Positions 36,601 to 45,315 are shown, counted from the first letter of the stretch. The stretch is DNA of 64,000 nucleotides from Cytobacillus sp. NCCP-133 (GCF_026011715.1 NZ_BRVM01000001.1:258689-322688); one strand, 5' to 3'. Numbers and translations are program-made. Notes: a model not told the origin generated them from the letters alone.

Positions 36601-37069
36601 CTGAAATGTCCCAATCCGCATAGTGATAAAGGGAAGCGGAATATTCCTCCCCAAATATATCTTTCACAACCATTTTCAAACCTCCGTTTATTCTAGTAAA
36701 AGAGACAGAATCAATCTTCTGCAAAACAACTTCATGGCCTTTCAAATCCACTCGCCTGCGTAAATTAGAACCATATTTTTCATAGGAAACATTCTGCCCT
36801 GCGACTTTCAATGTGACTCTGCTTTCGAAAACTTCAGCGTCATCAGCAAGCCTGACTTCTTTTTTCATCTGATTGATAAACACAGCCCACTCAAGTCGCT
36901 GGGTTCTCTCATCCAAACCCCAATCATGGAAGAGAAAGCGGAAACTTAGCGGCAAAAAAGATGCTAGGATTAAAAAGATTGAAAAAGCAAAAAGCATCTC
37001 AAGCATGGTAAAACCTTTGTTATTGAAGAACATCACATTTTTCTTTGGCTTTATGAAGAACATCTTCAT
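36590..37069 (-). CDS. comGF: Competence protein ComGF
   Basis: Minor pseudopilin, 159 residues from the ATG at 37069, or 147 from the ATG at 37033 (MFFNNKGFTMLEMLFAFSIF); neither has an ideal ribosome-binding site. The processing site is KGFTMLE, followed by a hydrophobic helix. The C-terminal ComGF domain has RTQRLEWAVFINQMKKEV and YEKYGSNLRRRVDLKGHEV. It overlaps comGE. Confidence 0.88.
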   Translation of the reverse strand: MKMFFIKPKKNVMFFNNKGFTMLEMLFAFSIFLILASFLPLSFRFLFHDWGLDERTQRLEWAVFINQMKKEVRLADDAEVFESRVTLKVAGQNVSYEKYGSNLRRRVDLKGHEVVLQKIDSVSFTRINGGLKMVVKDIFGEEYSASLYHYADWDISDVP

Positions 37070-37349
37070 ACCTTACACAAACCTCCGTCATTCCTGAGCC
37101 TTCTTTTATTATCAGCTGATATTCAGATTTATTTATCTCCACATTTTTAGCCGTAGAGATGGGTTCGCTGACCACAGATTGCTGTAGGGTTTCATAGAGA
37201 AGCTGCGTGCTTTCAAAATCCTGTTTTATCTCTAAAGAGTGCATAATTGCACCTAAAATAAGGGGAAAAAAGACCCCCGCTACAATCAGCCAGGCTGATA
37301 ATGAAAGCAGCAGTTCAGCCATAAAGAAACCATCATTCCTTCGCCACAT
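37020..37349 (-). CDS. comGE: Competence protein ComGE
   Basis: Minor pseudopilin, 109 residues from the ATG at 37349 (MWRRNDGFFMAELLLSLSAW) after AGGGGAGATTTT. The leader ends in a degenerate processing site (DGFFMAE, Glu at +5) and is followed by a hydrophobic helix. It overlaps both comGD and comGF. Confidence 0.86.
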   Translation of the reverse strand: MWRRNDGFFMAELLLSLSAWLIVAGVFFPLILGAIMHSLEIKQDFESTQLLYETLQQSVVSEPISTAKNVEINKSEYQLIIKEGSGMTEVCVRYEDVLHKAKEKCDVLQ

Positions 37350-37773
37350 AAAATCTCCCCTGCCCAATTAAAAAAGTAATCTGATACCGCTCCTCCCCAG
37401 CACTGATATAGAAGCTGCCGAATTTATTCGTATTACCCCCTGGCCCGTACTGAAAATACAAAGGCATTGTTCCTTTCTTGACCTCAAATATTTTCGAGTA
37501 TTCGCGGATAACAACCGGACGGGAACCTATCTTTGTATGTGCGCTATACATTTGCTGGTCTGGTGCAAATTGGACAATCACTTCTGTCTGATGGGTAATG
37601 GCATACTGTTGGGCAAATAAAAGGTCAGCTTTTAATTGTGTAAAGAACATCTGTTTTTCAAAGTAGATGAAATGAGGTTTGATCAAAACAGCTGTAATAG
37701 TGGCAATGATGAGGAATATGCTGAGGACAAAAAGGGATTCAAGAAGGGTAAAGCCTTTTTGGTTTTTTATCAT
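37333..37773 (-). CDS. comGD: Competence protein ComGD
   Basis: Minor pseudopilin, 146 residues. Prepilin motif KGFTLLESLFVLSIFLIIAT directly after a six-residue leader, processed by ComC. It overlaps comGC by 4 bp (ATGA). Confidence 0.93.
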   Translation of the reverse strand: MIKNQKGFTLLESLFVLSIFLIIATITAVLIKPHFIYFEKQMFFTQLKADLLFAQQYAITHQTEVIVQFAPDQQMYSAHTKIGSRPVVIREYSKIFEVKKGTMPLYFQYGPGGNTNKFGSFYISAGEERYQITFLIGQGRFYVAKE

Positions 37774-38123
37774 GATTCTAGCGATTCTGTTATTGGATTA
37801 ACAGCAGAAGCTGCAAGATCTACTTTTCCGTCTCTAATCTTAATTTCATCCCCATTCGGACATGAGGTGGCATCAGAATTAAGGTATTCCTCTTCAACTA
37901 ACTGCTGTATAGTGGTCGGATGCTCTTTTTTATCAATTTCATAAGCCTGCACCTGTGCTTGGACCATTTGCATAAAAGCCTCACAGCCCTTGCTGTTAAT
38001 TTTCGAATTATGCTTGGTCACATTAGGTATCGTTATGATTAAAAGCACCGAAATAACCAGCAGTACAATCATCATTTCGATTAGCGTAAACCCTTTTTCA
38101 TTCTTGATTTTTTTTATTTTCAT
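37770..38123 (-). CDS. comGC: Competence major pseudopilin ComGC
   Basis: Major subunit of the competence pseudopilus that pulls DNA through the wall. 117 residues. Leader KIKKIKNEKG, then FTLIEMMIVLLVISVLLII and a globular domain with two cysteines (KGCEAFMQM, ATSCPNGDE), which form the intramolecular disulfide known for ComGC. Its stop is adjacent to the comGB end. Confidence 0.96.
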   Translation of the reverse strand: MKIKKIKNEKGFTLIEMMIVLLVISVLLIITIPNVTKHNSKINSKGCEAFMQMVQAQVQAYEIDKKEHPTTIQQLVEEEYLNSDATSCPNGDEIKIRDGKVDLAASAVNPITESLES

Positions 38124-39160
38124 TAAAATCCCTCCAATAGATGAAACATGGGCAGCAATACTGCCAAATACATAGAAACTATTAAAAAGCCAATAAACAA
38201 GTACAAAAGCGGCTGAATCACTTTGAGGAGTTTCTCTGTTTTTTCCTCAAGCAGGCTAAGGCAATGCCGGCTAAAAAAGATTAACTCCTGATCAAGCCGT
38301 CCATTTTTCTGGCCATGCCGGATGATGTTCGGTAATTCTTTTTCAAAAAATGGAAAATCCCTTAAAATGTCTTCCAGCTTATCTCCCTTGCGCAAATGAA
38401 TCTTAATGACTTGTCCTATTCCTTTGTAGAATGGCTGTTTATCATTTTGTTCAAATAAACTTAAAGATTCATAAACAGAGAGTCCGCCGGATAATAGGTA
38501 GCTAAGCTGGACAGCAAAAAAATGAGTATAATACAAACGAAAATAAGGGCCAGCTATAGGGATTCCGACAATTTTCCGCTTCTGGTCAAGATGTGACTGC
38601 TGTCGAAACCTGAAAATATAGTAAACCAGGAGAACCATGATAATCAAAAAAATTACCATGATAAAGATAGGGAGAATGTCACCAAAAAGGTAAACCATTC
38701 TTGTAAAGAAGTTAGGCTGCAGTTTCATGGAAACAAATAATGAAGAAAAACGGGGCAATAATATATGATCCACAAAGAGAAAAAGCAAAGAAGTAATCAT
38801 CATCAGGAAGAGAGGGTACGCCATCATCTTTTTCAGCTTTTCTGCATCTCTCCCTCTTTTTAAAATCATTTCACTCCCTTCAAGGAAGGCGGAAGCCAGA
38901 CCTCCATGCTGCTCTGCAAAAAACACATATCCTATTAGGCTTTTATTAAAATTCATGTTAGAAAGAATTTGATAAAATGGGTAGCCCTCTTTCAACTCGG
39001 AAAGGCATCGGGCTATCTCTTGTTTTCTCTTGCTGGGGAGCTGGTGCACCAGAGATTCCAGTGCTTCCGAAAGAGGATATCCCCTAGACAGCAATTCTCC
39101 GGTTTTTTTCAAAAAGCAGCCTTGTTCCTGGATTGTCCATTTAGATTGATTCATGGTCAT
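38123..39160 (-). CDS. comGB: Competence protein ComGB
   Basis: Polytopic inner-membrane platform of the pseudopilus, GspF/PilC family. 345 residues from the ATG at 39160 (after GGTGGGTAC), overlapping comGA by 20 bp. Two GspF repeats: GELLSRGYPLSEALESL and LSYLLSGGLSVYESLSLF. Three transmembrane segments, including LFLMMITSLLFLFVDHILL and FIMVIFLIIMVLLVYYIF. Confidence 0.94.
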   Translation of the reverse strand: MTMNQSKWTIQEQGCFLKKTGELLSRGYPLSEALESLVHQLPSKRKQEIARCLSELKEGYPFYQILSNMNFNKSLIGYVFFAEQHGGLASAFLEGSEMILKRGRDAEKLKKMMAYPLFLMMITSLLFLFVDHILLPRFSSLFVSMKLQPNFFTRMVYLFGDILPIFIMVIFLIIMVLLVYYIFRFRQQSHLDQKRKIVGIPIAGPYFRLYYTHFFAVQLSYLLSGGLSVYESLSLFEQNDKQPFYKGIGQVIKIHLRKGDKLEDILRDFPFFEKELPNIIRHGQKNGRLDQELIFFSRHCLSLLEEKTEKLLKVIQPLLYLFIGFLIVSMYLAVLLPMFHLLEGF

Positions 39161-40211
39161 GTACCCACCTGCTGTATTCCGATTCCTTAATATAGCCAAG
39201 TGCAATTCCCTTTGTGATAACTTCTTTTAAAGTTCGGTATTTAACATCGCACATCTCTCCCCTCGCTTCTTTTATCGAAGCATTCAGGGCACGCCCAGCC
39301 AGGAGTTCAAATACACTTGCCCTTTTCCACCTCCCATACCCGTAACAATATGGCGAACATTCCCCCTTGCAGTATGGACAATTCAGTTCAACCAGCCGCT
39401 GGGCAGTAACGGCTACAAGCGTCTGCTCAATCTCCAGCATATTAACCCCAAACTCTGCCAATCGGTACACAGCCCCTTTCGCATCTCTTGTATGCATAGT
39501 ACTCAATACAAGGTGGCCTGTCAGAGCAGCCCTTACAGCGATCTTCGCAGTTTCTGCATCTCGGATTTCTCCAACCATAATGATATCTGGGTCATGACGC
39601 AAGATTGCCTTTAAACCAGCAGCATACGATACACCTGCTTTCTCATTTACTTGAACTTGAAGCACCATGTCATTTTCTTTTTCGATTGGATCTTCGAGTG
39701 TAATTACATTTCTATGAAACATGTGGGAGGTTTCATTTAATAAGGAATATAAAGTTGTCGTTTTACCGCTGCCTGTCGGTCCGGTGAATATAATTAGACC
39801 ATGAGCGTGTTTTAGCAGCGCCAGCATTTTTCTGGTCATATTTGGAAATAGACTGATTTGAAAGAAAGGAATTTGTTCCTGCTGGGGGAGGATTCGAATT
39901 ACAAGGCTTTCATTGTGGGTGGATGGGAGAGTGGAAAAACGCAGTCCTATCAATTGCCCATCGACTTCAAGAGAATATGCTCCGCTTTGCGGCCGCCTCT
40001 TTTCTCCAATATCCATTGATGCCGAAAACTTAAAATGGGATATGAGCCTGTCACATTCTTCTTTGGGAAGATAAAGTCTCGGGATCAGTTTGCTGCCAAA
40101 CCTTAATTGGATGAGCGTGTCTTTCTTGCGAGGAGTAATATGAATGTCTGAGGCATGGCTCCTAACGGCATCTTTAATGATCCGCTCTGCCATTCTTTCT
40201 ATTGTGCTCAA
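39141..40211 (-). CDS. comGA: Competence ATPase ComGA
   Basis: Traffic ATPase powering pseudopilus assembly for DNA uptake, GspE/PilB type. 356 residues from a TTG at 40211 (MSTIERMAERIIKDAVRSHA), which aligns with the B. subtilis N-terminus and has AGGTGG upstream. Walker A IFTGPTGSGKTTTLYSLL, Asp box LEDPIEKEND, Walker B IIMVGEIRDAETAKIAVR, and a tetracysteine zinc site CPYCKGECSPYC. First gene of comGA-GG. The upstream DNA is AT-rich, but I could not define ComK boxes. Confidence 0.96.
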   Translation of the reverse strand: MSTIERMAERIIKDAVRSHASDIHITPRKKDTLIQLRFGSKLIPRLYLPKEECDRLISHFKFSASMDIGEKRRPQSGAYSLEVDGQLIGLRFSTLPSTHNESLVIRILPQQEQIPFFQISLFPNMTRKMLALLKHAHGLIIFTGPTGSGKTTTLYSLLNETSHMFHRNVITLEDPIEKENDMVLQVQVNEKAGVSYAAGLKAILRHDPDIIMVGEIRDAETAKIAVRAALTGHLVLSTMHTRDAKGAVYRLAEFGVNMLEIEQTLVAVTAQRLVELNCPYCKGECSPYCYGYGRWKRASVFELLAGRALNASIKEARGEMCDVKYRTLKEVITKGIALGYIKESEYSRWVHDHESI

Positions 40212-40372
40212 TAATTTTAACACCACCTTTTTTTAGTTAAGGATAAAATTCGGCAATTTTTTCGGTTTTCCTGCATATTGCTGCAAAAAAATTTGACGAA
40301 TTTGTGAATAAAAATGATCATGCTTACTAAAAATATTTACCGTAACAAGCAGAAAACCAAATATTTGCTCGA

Positions 40373-40444
40373 TGGGCTATAGCCAAGCGGTAAGGCAACG
40401 GACTTTGACTCCGTCATGCGTAGGTTCGAATCCTGCTAGCCCAG
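40373..40444 (+). tRNA. trnQ: tRNA-Gln (anticodon TTG)
   Basis: 72-nt cloverleaf: acceptor stem TGGGCTA/TAGCCCA, D-arm GCCAAGCGGTAAGGC, anticodon arm ACGGA-CTTTGAC-TCCGT with anticodon TTG in the loop, T-arm with GGTTCGAATCC. CCA is not encoded. It stands alone on the plus strand, divergent from comG. Confidence 0.96.
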
Positions 40445-40455
40445 TTATTTTGCTG

Positions 40456-40480
40456 AGAGGGAGCCGATTTTGCTCCCTCT
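40456..40480 (+). terminator. Terminator of tRNA-Gln
   Basis: The stem AGAGGGAGC/GCTCCCTCT is followed by TTTTTTATTT, directly after the tRNA. Confidence 0.9.
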
Positions 40481-40866
40481 TTTTTATTTCGTCTGCATTC
40501 GCTTCTCTTTTCTGCTCATACATTGAAGGCATCGGCATCTCTTTTCTGCAGTTGGCTCATCTCTTTCAACTCACAATGATTTATTCATTACAAGTAATAT
40601 ATATTATATGTATAATAATTGCACAGTTATAAACTATATTCGCTAAAACATTAAATGTGAACATTTTCTAAACTTATAGTGATTACAGTGTTAACCTGCT
40701 TCGCCTGTATTATAATGGGAGAAAGTGAACAGCCAAACACAAATCAGGATTTTAGCTGATATTAGCGAGAGCTTCCGTTAATGCCCTTTATGAATTGACA
40801 AATCTTTAAAAATAGGGAAGCTTCTTTCAAGACAGCATTAAAAATACCTTTTGGGGTGACAATAAA
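40481..40866 (+). other. Gap with promoter-like -10 before the HTH regulator
   Basis: 386 bp, very AT-rich. A perfect TATAAT lies at 40711-40716 with a weak TGTTAA 16 bp upstream. No gene seen. This probably contains the promoter of the downstream regulator. Confidence 0.35.
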
Positions 40867-41565
40867 ATGGAACAGACATTAAAAATTACAAATGTGTTAT
40901 CCGATCCAACCCGCTATTATATTTATCAATACATTACAAAAAGGCATCAAGATGTTACGGTTCAGGAAATCGCAGATAACTTCAGCATCCATCCCAACGT
41001 TGCAAGACTGCATTTGTCTAAGCTGGAAGATGTAAATATGCTCGTTTCTCAAACAAAAAAGACTGGCAAGGGCGGAAGGCCAAGCCGGCTTTATCGTTTA
41101 TCTGATGATGTAGTCCAGCTGCATTTTCCTTATAGGGATTATCAGCTTCTTGCCAAAATTGCAATGGAAACCATGCTCGAATTAGGAGAAGAAGGCAGAA
41201 AGGCCCTATATGCTACAGGCAAAAAGTTTGGCAGTGAGTTGATCGACCAGGAGCTCAAAAGATTTTCCGGCTGTGAAGAACTTACCTTTGACCAGAAATT
41301 AAATATTTTAAAACATGCTGCCAACATGTCCGGCTTTCACCCGGAATTTGACACAAACGAAGAAAAAACGAAAGTTTATTTCCAAATTTACAACTGTCCA
41401 TTCAAAGAGATAGCTACCAAACATGCAGAATCAGTCTGCACTATGCATTTCGAATTTTTACAGGGAATGTTTGAAAGTCTGTTTGATTCCATTCAGCTTG
41501 TGGAAAAACAAAATATGCTGACAGGCTGCGACGCATGCTCCTACCAGGCAATTGTTGGAAATTAA
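40867..41565 (+). CDS. HTH transcriptional regulator with C-terminal cysteines (SufR-like)
   Basis: 232 residues. N-terminal winged helix (about 1-75): LSDPTRYYIYQYI, VQEIADNFSIHPNVARLHLSKLEDVNML and the basic wing KGGRPSRLYRLS. The C-terminal part is a sensor-like domain with cysteines in YNCPFKEIA, SVCTMHFEF and TGCDAC. The layout, an ArsR/DeoR-like HTH plus four spaced cysteines, resembles SufR-type iron-sulfur or redox regulators. Ligand and targets are unknown. ATG after GGGGTGACAATAAA. B. subtilis lacks it at this position. Confidence 0.75.
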   Translation: MEQTLKITNVLSDPTRYYIYQYITKRHQDVTVQEIADNFSIHPNVARLHLSKLEDVNMLVSQTKKTGKGGRPSRLYRLSDDVVQLHFPYRDYQLLAKIAMETMLELGEEGRKALYATGKKFGSELIDQELKRFSGCEELTFDQKLNILKHAANMSGFHPEFDTNEEKTKVYFQIYNCPFKEIATKHAESVCTMHFEFLQGMFESLFDSIQLVEKQNMLTGCDACSYQAIVGN

Positions 41566-41731
41566 ATGGCGATCTGGACATAAATGCCGGGAAAATGTAA
41601 GCAAATCATAGCATGGGCTTGCTTTTCCCAGCTCTTTTCAACACTATTTAGAAACCATTATTTACTTTTCACAAGCATTTACTTTATAATATTGTAGTGA
41701 TGGACTTGTAAGGGTAAAAGGAGGGATACAT

Positions 41732-41977
41732 ATGGATCGTATGTACAGAGTATTAGGATTCTGGACGGGAATTTTCGCCGTCATGCTTTATCTAGGCGAC
41801 ATGTATACAACGTCCCTAATTTTCTTCGGTCAAACAGGATTTTTCCTGCTTTTAAGCTACTTAAAGCTTTCCGAACGTATGTATATTTATGTTTTTGGAG
41901 CGTACTTAACAGTTTTCTTCGTAGGCTTCACTTACTGGTCAACTTTTATGATGACACCAGGCGCGGGCGGCCACTAA
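41732..41977 (+). CDS. yqgY: DUF2626 membrane protein YqgY
   Basis: 81 residues with three short hydrophobic helices: RVLGFWTGIFAVMLYLGDMY, TSLIFFGQTGFFLLLSYL and YVFGAYLTVFFVGFTYWST, ending TPGAGGH. ATG after AAAAGGAGGGATACAT. Conserved in Bacillaceae, function unknown. Confidence 0.88.
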   Translation: MDRMYRVLGFWTGIFAVMLYLGDMYTTSLIFFGQTGFFLLLSYLKLSERMYIYVFGAYLTVFFVGFTYWSTFMMTPGAGGH

Positions 41978-42016
41978 TAGCTCACGTACAATAAGCATCA
42001 ATACAAAATACAAAAT

Positions 42017-42046
42017 AAAAAAGCGATGAATTTTCATCGCTTTTTT
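42017..42046. terminator. Bidirectional terminator between yqgY and the DUF185 gene
   Basis: The stem AAAAAAGCGATGAA/TTCATCGCTTTTTT has a tiny loop and lies between converging genes. Confidence 0.9.
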
Positions 42047-43115
42047 ATTTTGCATTCATTCTTTTATATTGTAGGGCGATATGAAATGCCGAACTGATTC
42101 CGGAAGGCATAATAAGGCTTCTGATTGCCCTGTTTCTTTTACTTTTCTCTGAAAATGGATTAGGGTCATTATGGCTTTCTAAATCTTCCAGTATACCTGC
42201 AGAAAGCAAGAACTCATCCTGCCTCATTTTAAAAACGTATTGCAGGCCATGTTTCTCACCTATTCGGATTAATGAGTCAAAATGGATATGGCTGGTAATG
42301 TCCATTTCCCCCGGACGCTCCAGAATATTATTGAATTGCATATGCCTGTAGTATCCTCTGAGGCTTCCATCTCTTCTGGCTGGCTCTCCCCACTCTTCAT
42401 TGGTATATCCATAATCCACTGTTAACACCATGCCTTGGTCCAGTGTATCAGCTATATCTTTGATCATTGGTTCCATATTCAGGGGAATTTCAATTCTTTG
42501 CCTGCCGCTTAACACTAAGCCGCTCTCTTCAAGATATAACTTAATAGCCTTATCTTTTAAAGGCACAGCAATTTCTGTCAGCTGTCCCTCATTAATAGTT
42601 ACCATTATCTCAGACAATCCTTCCCTCGTCTTTTCAATCACATGTACAGGAAGGGCATCAAATAATTCATTTAAGAAAATCATTCCTTTAAACGGGGATA
42701 TTTTATTCAAGCTTTCAATTTGCCTAATATTTTCAGAAAATGAAATCTGCTCCCTCTGGAGCTGGCGGTGATAAGGGCTTGTTTCTAAAATGTAATAATG
42801 CAGCTTATCGCTTGATATCAAGTTCCACTCTTCAATAAACGCCTTCGCAAAGCGGCCGTTCCCCCCCCCTATTTCACAGACCTGATATGGAAGACGATGG
42901 TTTAAGGCTTCCTTGTAGAACCATTTTGCCACGGTCCTTCCATAAATATCTGAAATATTGCTTGAAGTGATAAAATCTCCTTCAGGGCCGATTTTCGTTT
43001 TATTTTTCTTATAGTATCCATATTCGGGATGGTAAAGGGCCTGCTCCATATACTCTGCATAGCTAATCATTTTTAAGGGAGCATTCTTTATATAATCAAT
43101 TAAAAAATCCAGCAT
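42045..43115 (-). CDS. SAM-dependent methyltransferase, DUF185/MidA family
   Basis: 356 residues from the ATG at 43115 (5 bases after GGAG). MISYAEYMEQALYHPEYGYY at the N-terminus, SAM-binding loop VCEIGGGNGRFAKAFIEEW, FLNELFDALPVHVIEK and LTVDYGYTNEEWGEPARRDG with the family's YGYT. Mitochondrial relatives (NDUFAF7) methylate an arginine of complex I; the bacterial substrate is unknown. B. subtilis lacks this gene between yqgY and yqgX. Confidence 0.88.
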   Translation of the reverse strand: MLDFLIDYIKNAPLKMISYAEYMEQALYHPEYGYYKKNKTKIGPEGDFITSSNISDIYGRTVAKWFYKEALNHRLPYQVCEIGGGNGRFAKAFIEEWNLISSDKLHYYILETSPYHRQLQREQISFSENIRQIESLNKISPFKGMIFLNELFDALPVHVIEKTREGLSEIMVTINEGQLTEIAVPLKDKAIKLYLEESGLVLSGRQRIEIPLNMEPMIKDIADTLDQGMVLTVDYGYTNEEWGEPARRDGSLRGYYRHMQFNNILERPGEMDITSHIHFDSLIRIGEKHGLQYVFKMRQDEFLLSAGILEDLESHNDPNPFSEKSKRNRAIRSLIMPSGISSAFHIALQYKRMNAK

Positions 43116-43192
43116 ACTCACTCCTTTTTCCCTGTGGTAATATGTAAAAAATATACTGCTGTTAAAGTCTAAGTTTTATCCTCTTTCCACTA

Positions 43193-43310
43193 TTGACATA
43201 GTGTTTTCGGTATTATATTGTTAAAGCAGTAGCTTACTATATTCCCTCCCATTATATGAATAAAACATCCCCTTAGAAAAGCCCTTCTCACTTTCGAGAA
43301 GGGCTTTTCT
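43193..43310 (+). ncRNA. Candidate small RNA: orphan promoter and terminator
   Basis: TTGACA at 43193-43198 is followed by TATATT at 43214 (15-bp spacer) or TATTGT at 43216 (17 bp). About 55-90 bp on is a very strong hairpin, AGAAAAGCCCTTCTC/GAGAAGGGCTTTTCT (43275-43289 and 43296-43310), with ATATATTTTTT after it. No reading frame of note lies between. Either a short RNA is made, or the hairpin merely ends yqgX transcription from the other strand, 140 bp past its stop. Confidence 0.35.
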
Positions 43311-43450
43311 ATATATTTTTTAATTTATTTTTCCTCCCTTGATTTCCGCAAAAAAACAGGTGTTTCAAACTTTCGTAGCAGGCAGTGTTTCAGGTATTTG
43401 AATAAGCATGAAATAGCCAAATATTCTTTTGAGGAATCCCTCACATCTTC

Positions 43451-44086
43451 TTAAAAGCCATTTAGAAATGGATTCGAGTCCATCTCCTGGCCAATGGTCG
43501 TAGGAGGTCCATGTCCAGGCAGTACAATCGTTTCTTCAGGCAAAGCAAGAAGCTTGCTGTGGATGCTATCCAGAAGCTGCTGATGGTTCCCGCCCGGCAA
43601 GTCAGTACGGCCAATGCTGCCATTAAATAAGGCATCACCTGCAAATGCCAGCTCTGCTTCTCTAAAATAAAGAGAGATGCTCCCTGGAGAGTGTCCTGGT
43701 GTTTCAAAAACCGAAAATGTAAATTCACCGATGCTCAACTCTTGTTCCGCTGTTATAATATGATCGGCAGGCTTGGCTTTTATCAGCTTGCCGATCCTGA
43801 AAAGATGCGATCCGTTCAAAGCTGGATCTGTAAGCCAGGATGCCTCTTTTTCATGTATGTATACAGGGATGCTGAATTCCCCTCTAATATCGTCTACCGC
43901 CCCAATATGGTCAAAGTGGGCATGTGTTAGAATTACAGCAAGAGGCTTTAACCCCTTTTGTCTGATAAAACTGCTTAGCTTCGTGCTTTCTTCACCTGGA
44001 TCAAAAATTAAGCATGCTTTATTTTCATTCGATAGTACATAACAGTTCGTTTGCAACGGGCCTATCGGAATTTGATTCCATTCCAT
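43451..44086 (-). CDS. yqgX: MBL-fold hydrolase YqgX
   Basis: 211 residues, glyoxalase II-like metallo-beta-lactamase fold: LTHAHFDHIGAVDDI (zinc ligands), FETPGHSPGSISLYF, AFAGDALFNGSIGRTDLPGG and LPGHGPPTTIG. In B. subtilis YqgX acts as a bacillithiol-dependent hydrolase in methylglyoxal detoxification. ATG after ACGGAGGTGGCAGG. Confidence 0.9.
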   Translation of the reverse strand: MEWNQIPIGPLQTNCYVLSNENKACLIFDPGEESTKLSSFIRQKGLKPLAVILTHAHFDHIGAVDDIRGEFSIPVYIHEKEASWLTDPALNGSHLFRIGKLIKAKPADHIITAEQELSIGEFTFSVFETPGHSPGSISLYFREAELAFAGDALFNGSIGRTDLPGGNHQQLLDSIHSKLLALPEETIVLPGHGPPTTIGQEMDSNPFLNGF

Positions 44087-44186
44087 CCTGCCACCTCCGT
44101 TTGATGAATGAGTTCCCTTTTATTCTACACTAACATAGATATAAAATTAAATGGAATGATTATACCTTTGATAAAGGAGAAAAAAA

Positions 44187-44663
44187 ATGAAAGTTTTTGG
44201 AGTAGAAGCAAACCATATTATTGAAGAATTACCGGAGTTCATTGAATTCATAAAAAATGAAACCCGCTTGTCCGAATTGCAAAAAAACATTTTTTTATTC
44301 GAGAAAAAAGAGGATGCCCAATTTGCCCAAAGCGCTCTAATGGATGCTGCGTTATTTGAAGATTTTTCATTGCTTTATTACATAATAAATGGAGAAAAGG
44401 GAGAAACTTTTGATGACTTCGGGATAGAATCTAAAAGCGGATTCTATTTGTTCTCAGAACTGCTTTGCGCCTTCGTGATCTCTGGCGGAGTAAAAGAAAA
44501 TATTCAAATGGCCAAATATCAGTTCCAGGAACATTTAGTTTTTACAGGAAAGGAAGACAATGTAAAGCCTATGTATTTTGCAGAACTTCACCTAAAGGAA
44601 TTGATTATTGGCATAGCAAATGCATATGACATACAAGTGTCATTTTTAGACCTCGACAAATAG
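44187..44663 (+). CDS. Hypothetical protein (158 aa)
   Basis: I do not recognise a family. Soluble and acidic, no signal peptide or membrane helix. It begins MKVFGVEANHIIEELPEFIE and has a central FGIESKSGFYLFSELLCAFV with the single cysteine. ATG after AAGGAGAAAAAAA. It lies divergent from yqgX and before yqgW. Confidence 0.75.
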   Translation: MKVFGVEANHIIEELPEFIEFIKNETRLSELQKNIFLFEKKEDAQFAQSALMDAALFEDFSLLYYIINGEKGETFDDFGIESKSGFYLFSELLCAFVISGGVKENIQMAKYQFQEHLVFTGKEDNVKPMYFAELHLKELIIGIANAYDIQVSFLDLDK

Positions 44664-44786
44664 AAAAAAAAAATATAAAATAAGTATGAATGTATACTTG
44701 TGCATTACATACAGGGTATATAACCTAAAAAATGATTTTTGATTTGGCGTTTGCCTGCTGATCACGAAATAAAGGGGGCTATATGA

Positions 44787-44960
44787 ATGGGACTACCTAT
44801 CATCTTTGCATTAGTCGCAGTTCTAGCAGCATTTGGTGCAGTTAGTGCACTTAAAAACAAGAACTTCCTAGGTTTGGTTTTTGCTGTAGGAACACTAGCT
44901 GTCTTCGGATGGTTCTCTGTAATGACTTTAATCAATAGCGGATATCCAGCTGTCCATTAA
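44787..44960 (+). CDS. yqgW: DUF2759 small membrane protein YqgW
   Basis: 57 residues, two hydrophobic helices: LPIIFALVAVLAAFGAVSAL and GLVFAVGTLAVFGWFSVMTL joined by a KNKN turn. ATG after AAGGGGGCTATATGA; stop at 44958-44960. Family and position match B. subtilis YqgW; function unknown. Confidence 0.85.
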   Translation: MGLPIIFALVAVLAAFGAVSALKNKNFLGLVFAVGTLAVFGWFSVMTLINSGYPAVH

Positions 44961-45002
44961 AAAATAAAAGGGCTCCCTTCACGGGCAGCCCTTTTATTTT
45001 TT
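44961..45002. terminator. Bidirectional terminator between yqgW and yqgV
   Basis: A long stem formed by AAAATAAAAGGGCT and AGCCCTTTTATTTT around a CCCTTCACGGGC hairpin, between converging genes. It touches the yqgV stop. Confidence 0.9.
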
Positions 45003-45315
45003 AGCTATTTAGATAGGTTTCAACGCTTTGAACTTTTTCTTCCATTTTTCTTTTTACATCCCGCCTATCATCAATTCGGATGTTCGTTGCCACTCTCATT
45101 AGCCCATTTTCAAATGGGACTTCATGCATCGCTTGAATCACTTCAAATAAAACAGGAAGTTCTCCTTCAATAATCGTGTTCATGGGTGTTAATTGAAAAC
45201 GGATTTTTCCGCTTTCTTCATATTTCTTTAGTACTCGCTGTATATCAGCAACATGACTGCTGACACTTGGCGTTTTTGTTCCTATTGGGATCACTGTCAC
45301 ATCTGCGATTGCCAT
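45001..45315 (-). CDS. yqgV: MTH1187-family thiamine-binding protein YqgV
   Basis: 104-residue ferredoxin-like protein: MAIADVTVIPIGTKTPSVSS, LTPMNTIIEGELPVLFEVIQ and VATNIRIDDRRD. Family members bind thiamine or related pyrimidines; the physiological role is unclear. ATG after AAAGGAGTCTGAAT. Confidence 0.9.
   Translation of the reverse strand: MAIADVTVIPIGTKTPSVSSHVADIQRVLKKYEESGKIRFQLTPMNTIIEGELPVLFEVIQAMHEVPFENGLMRVATNIRIDDRRDVKRKMEEKVQSVETYLNS

Noticed and set aside
40227-40372. ComK boxes upstream of comGA
   Set aside because: Several A- and T-runs occur, but none shows AAAA-N5-TTTT pairs at the right spacing; in such AT-rich DNA this cannot be decided by eye.
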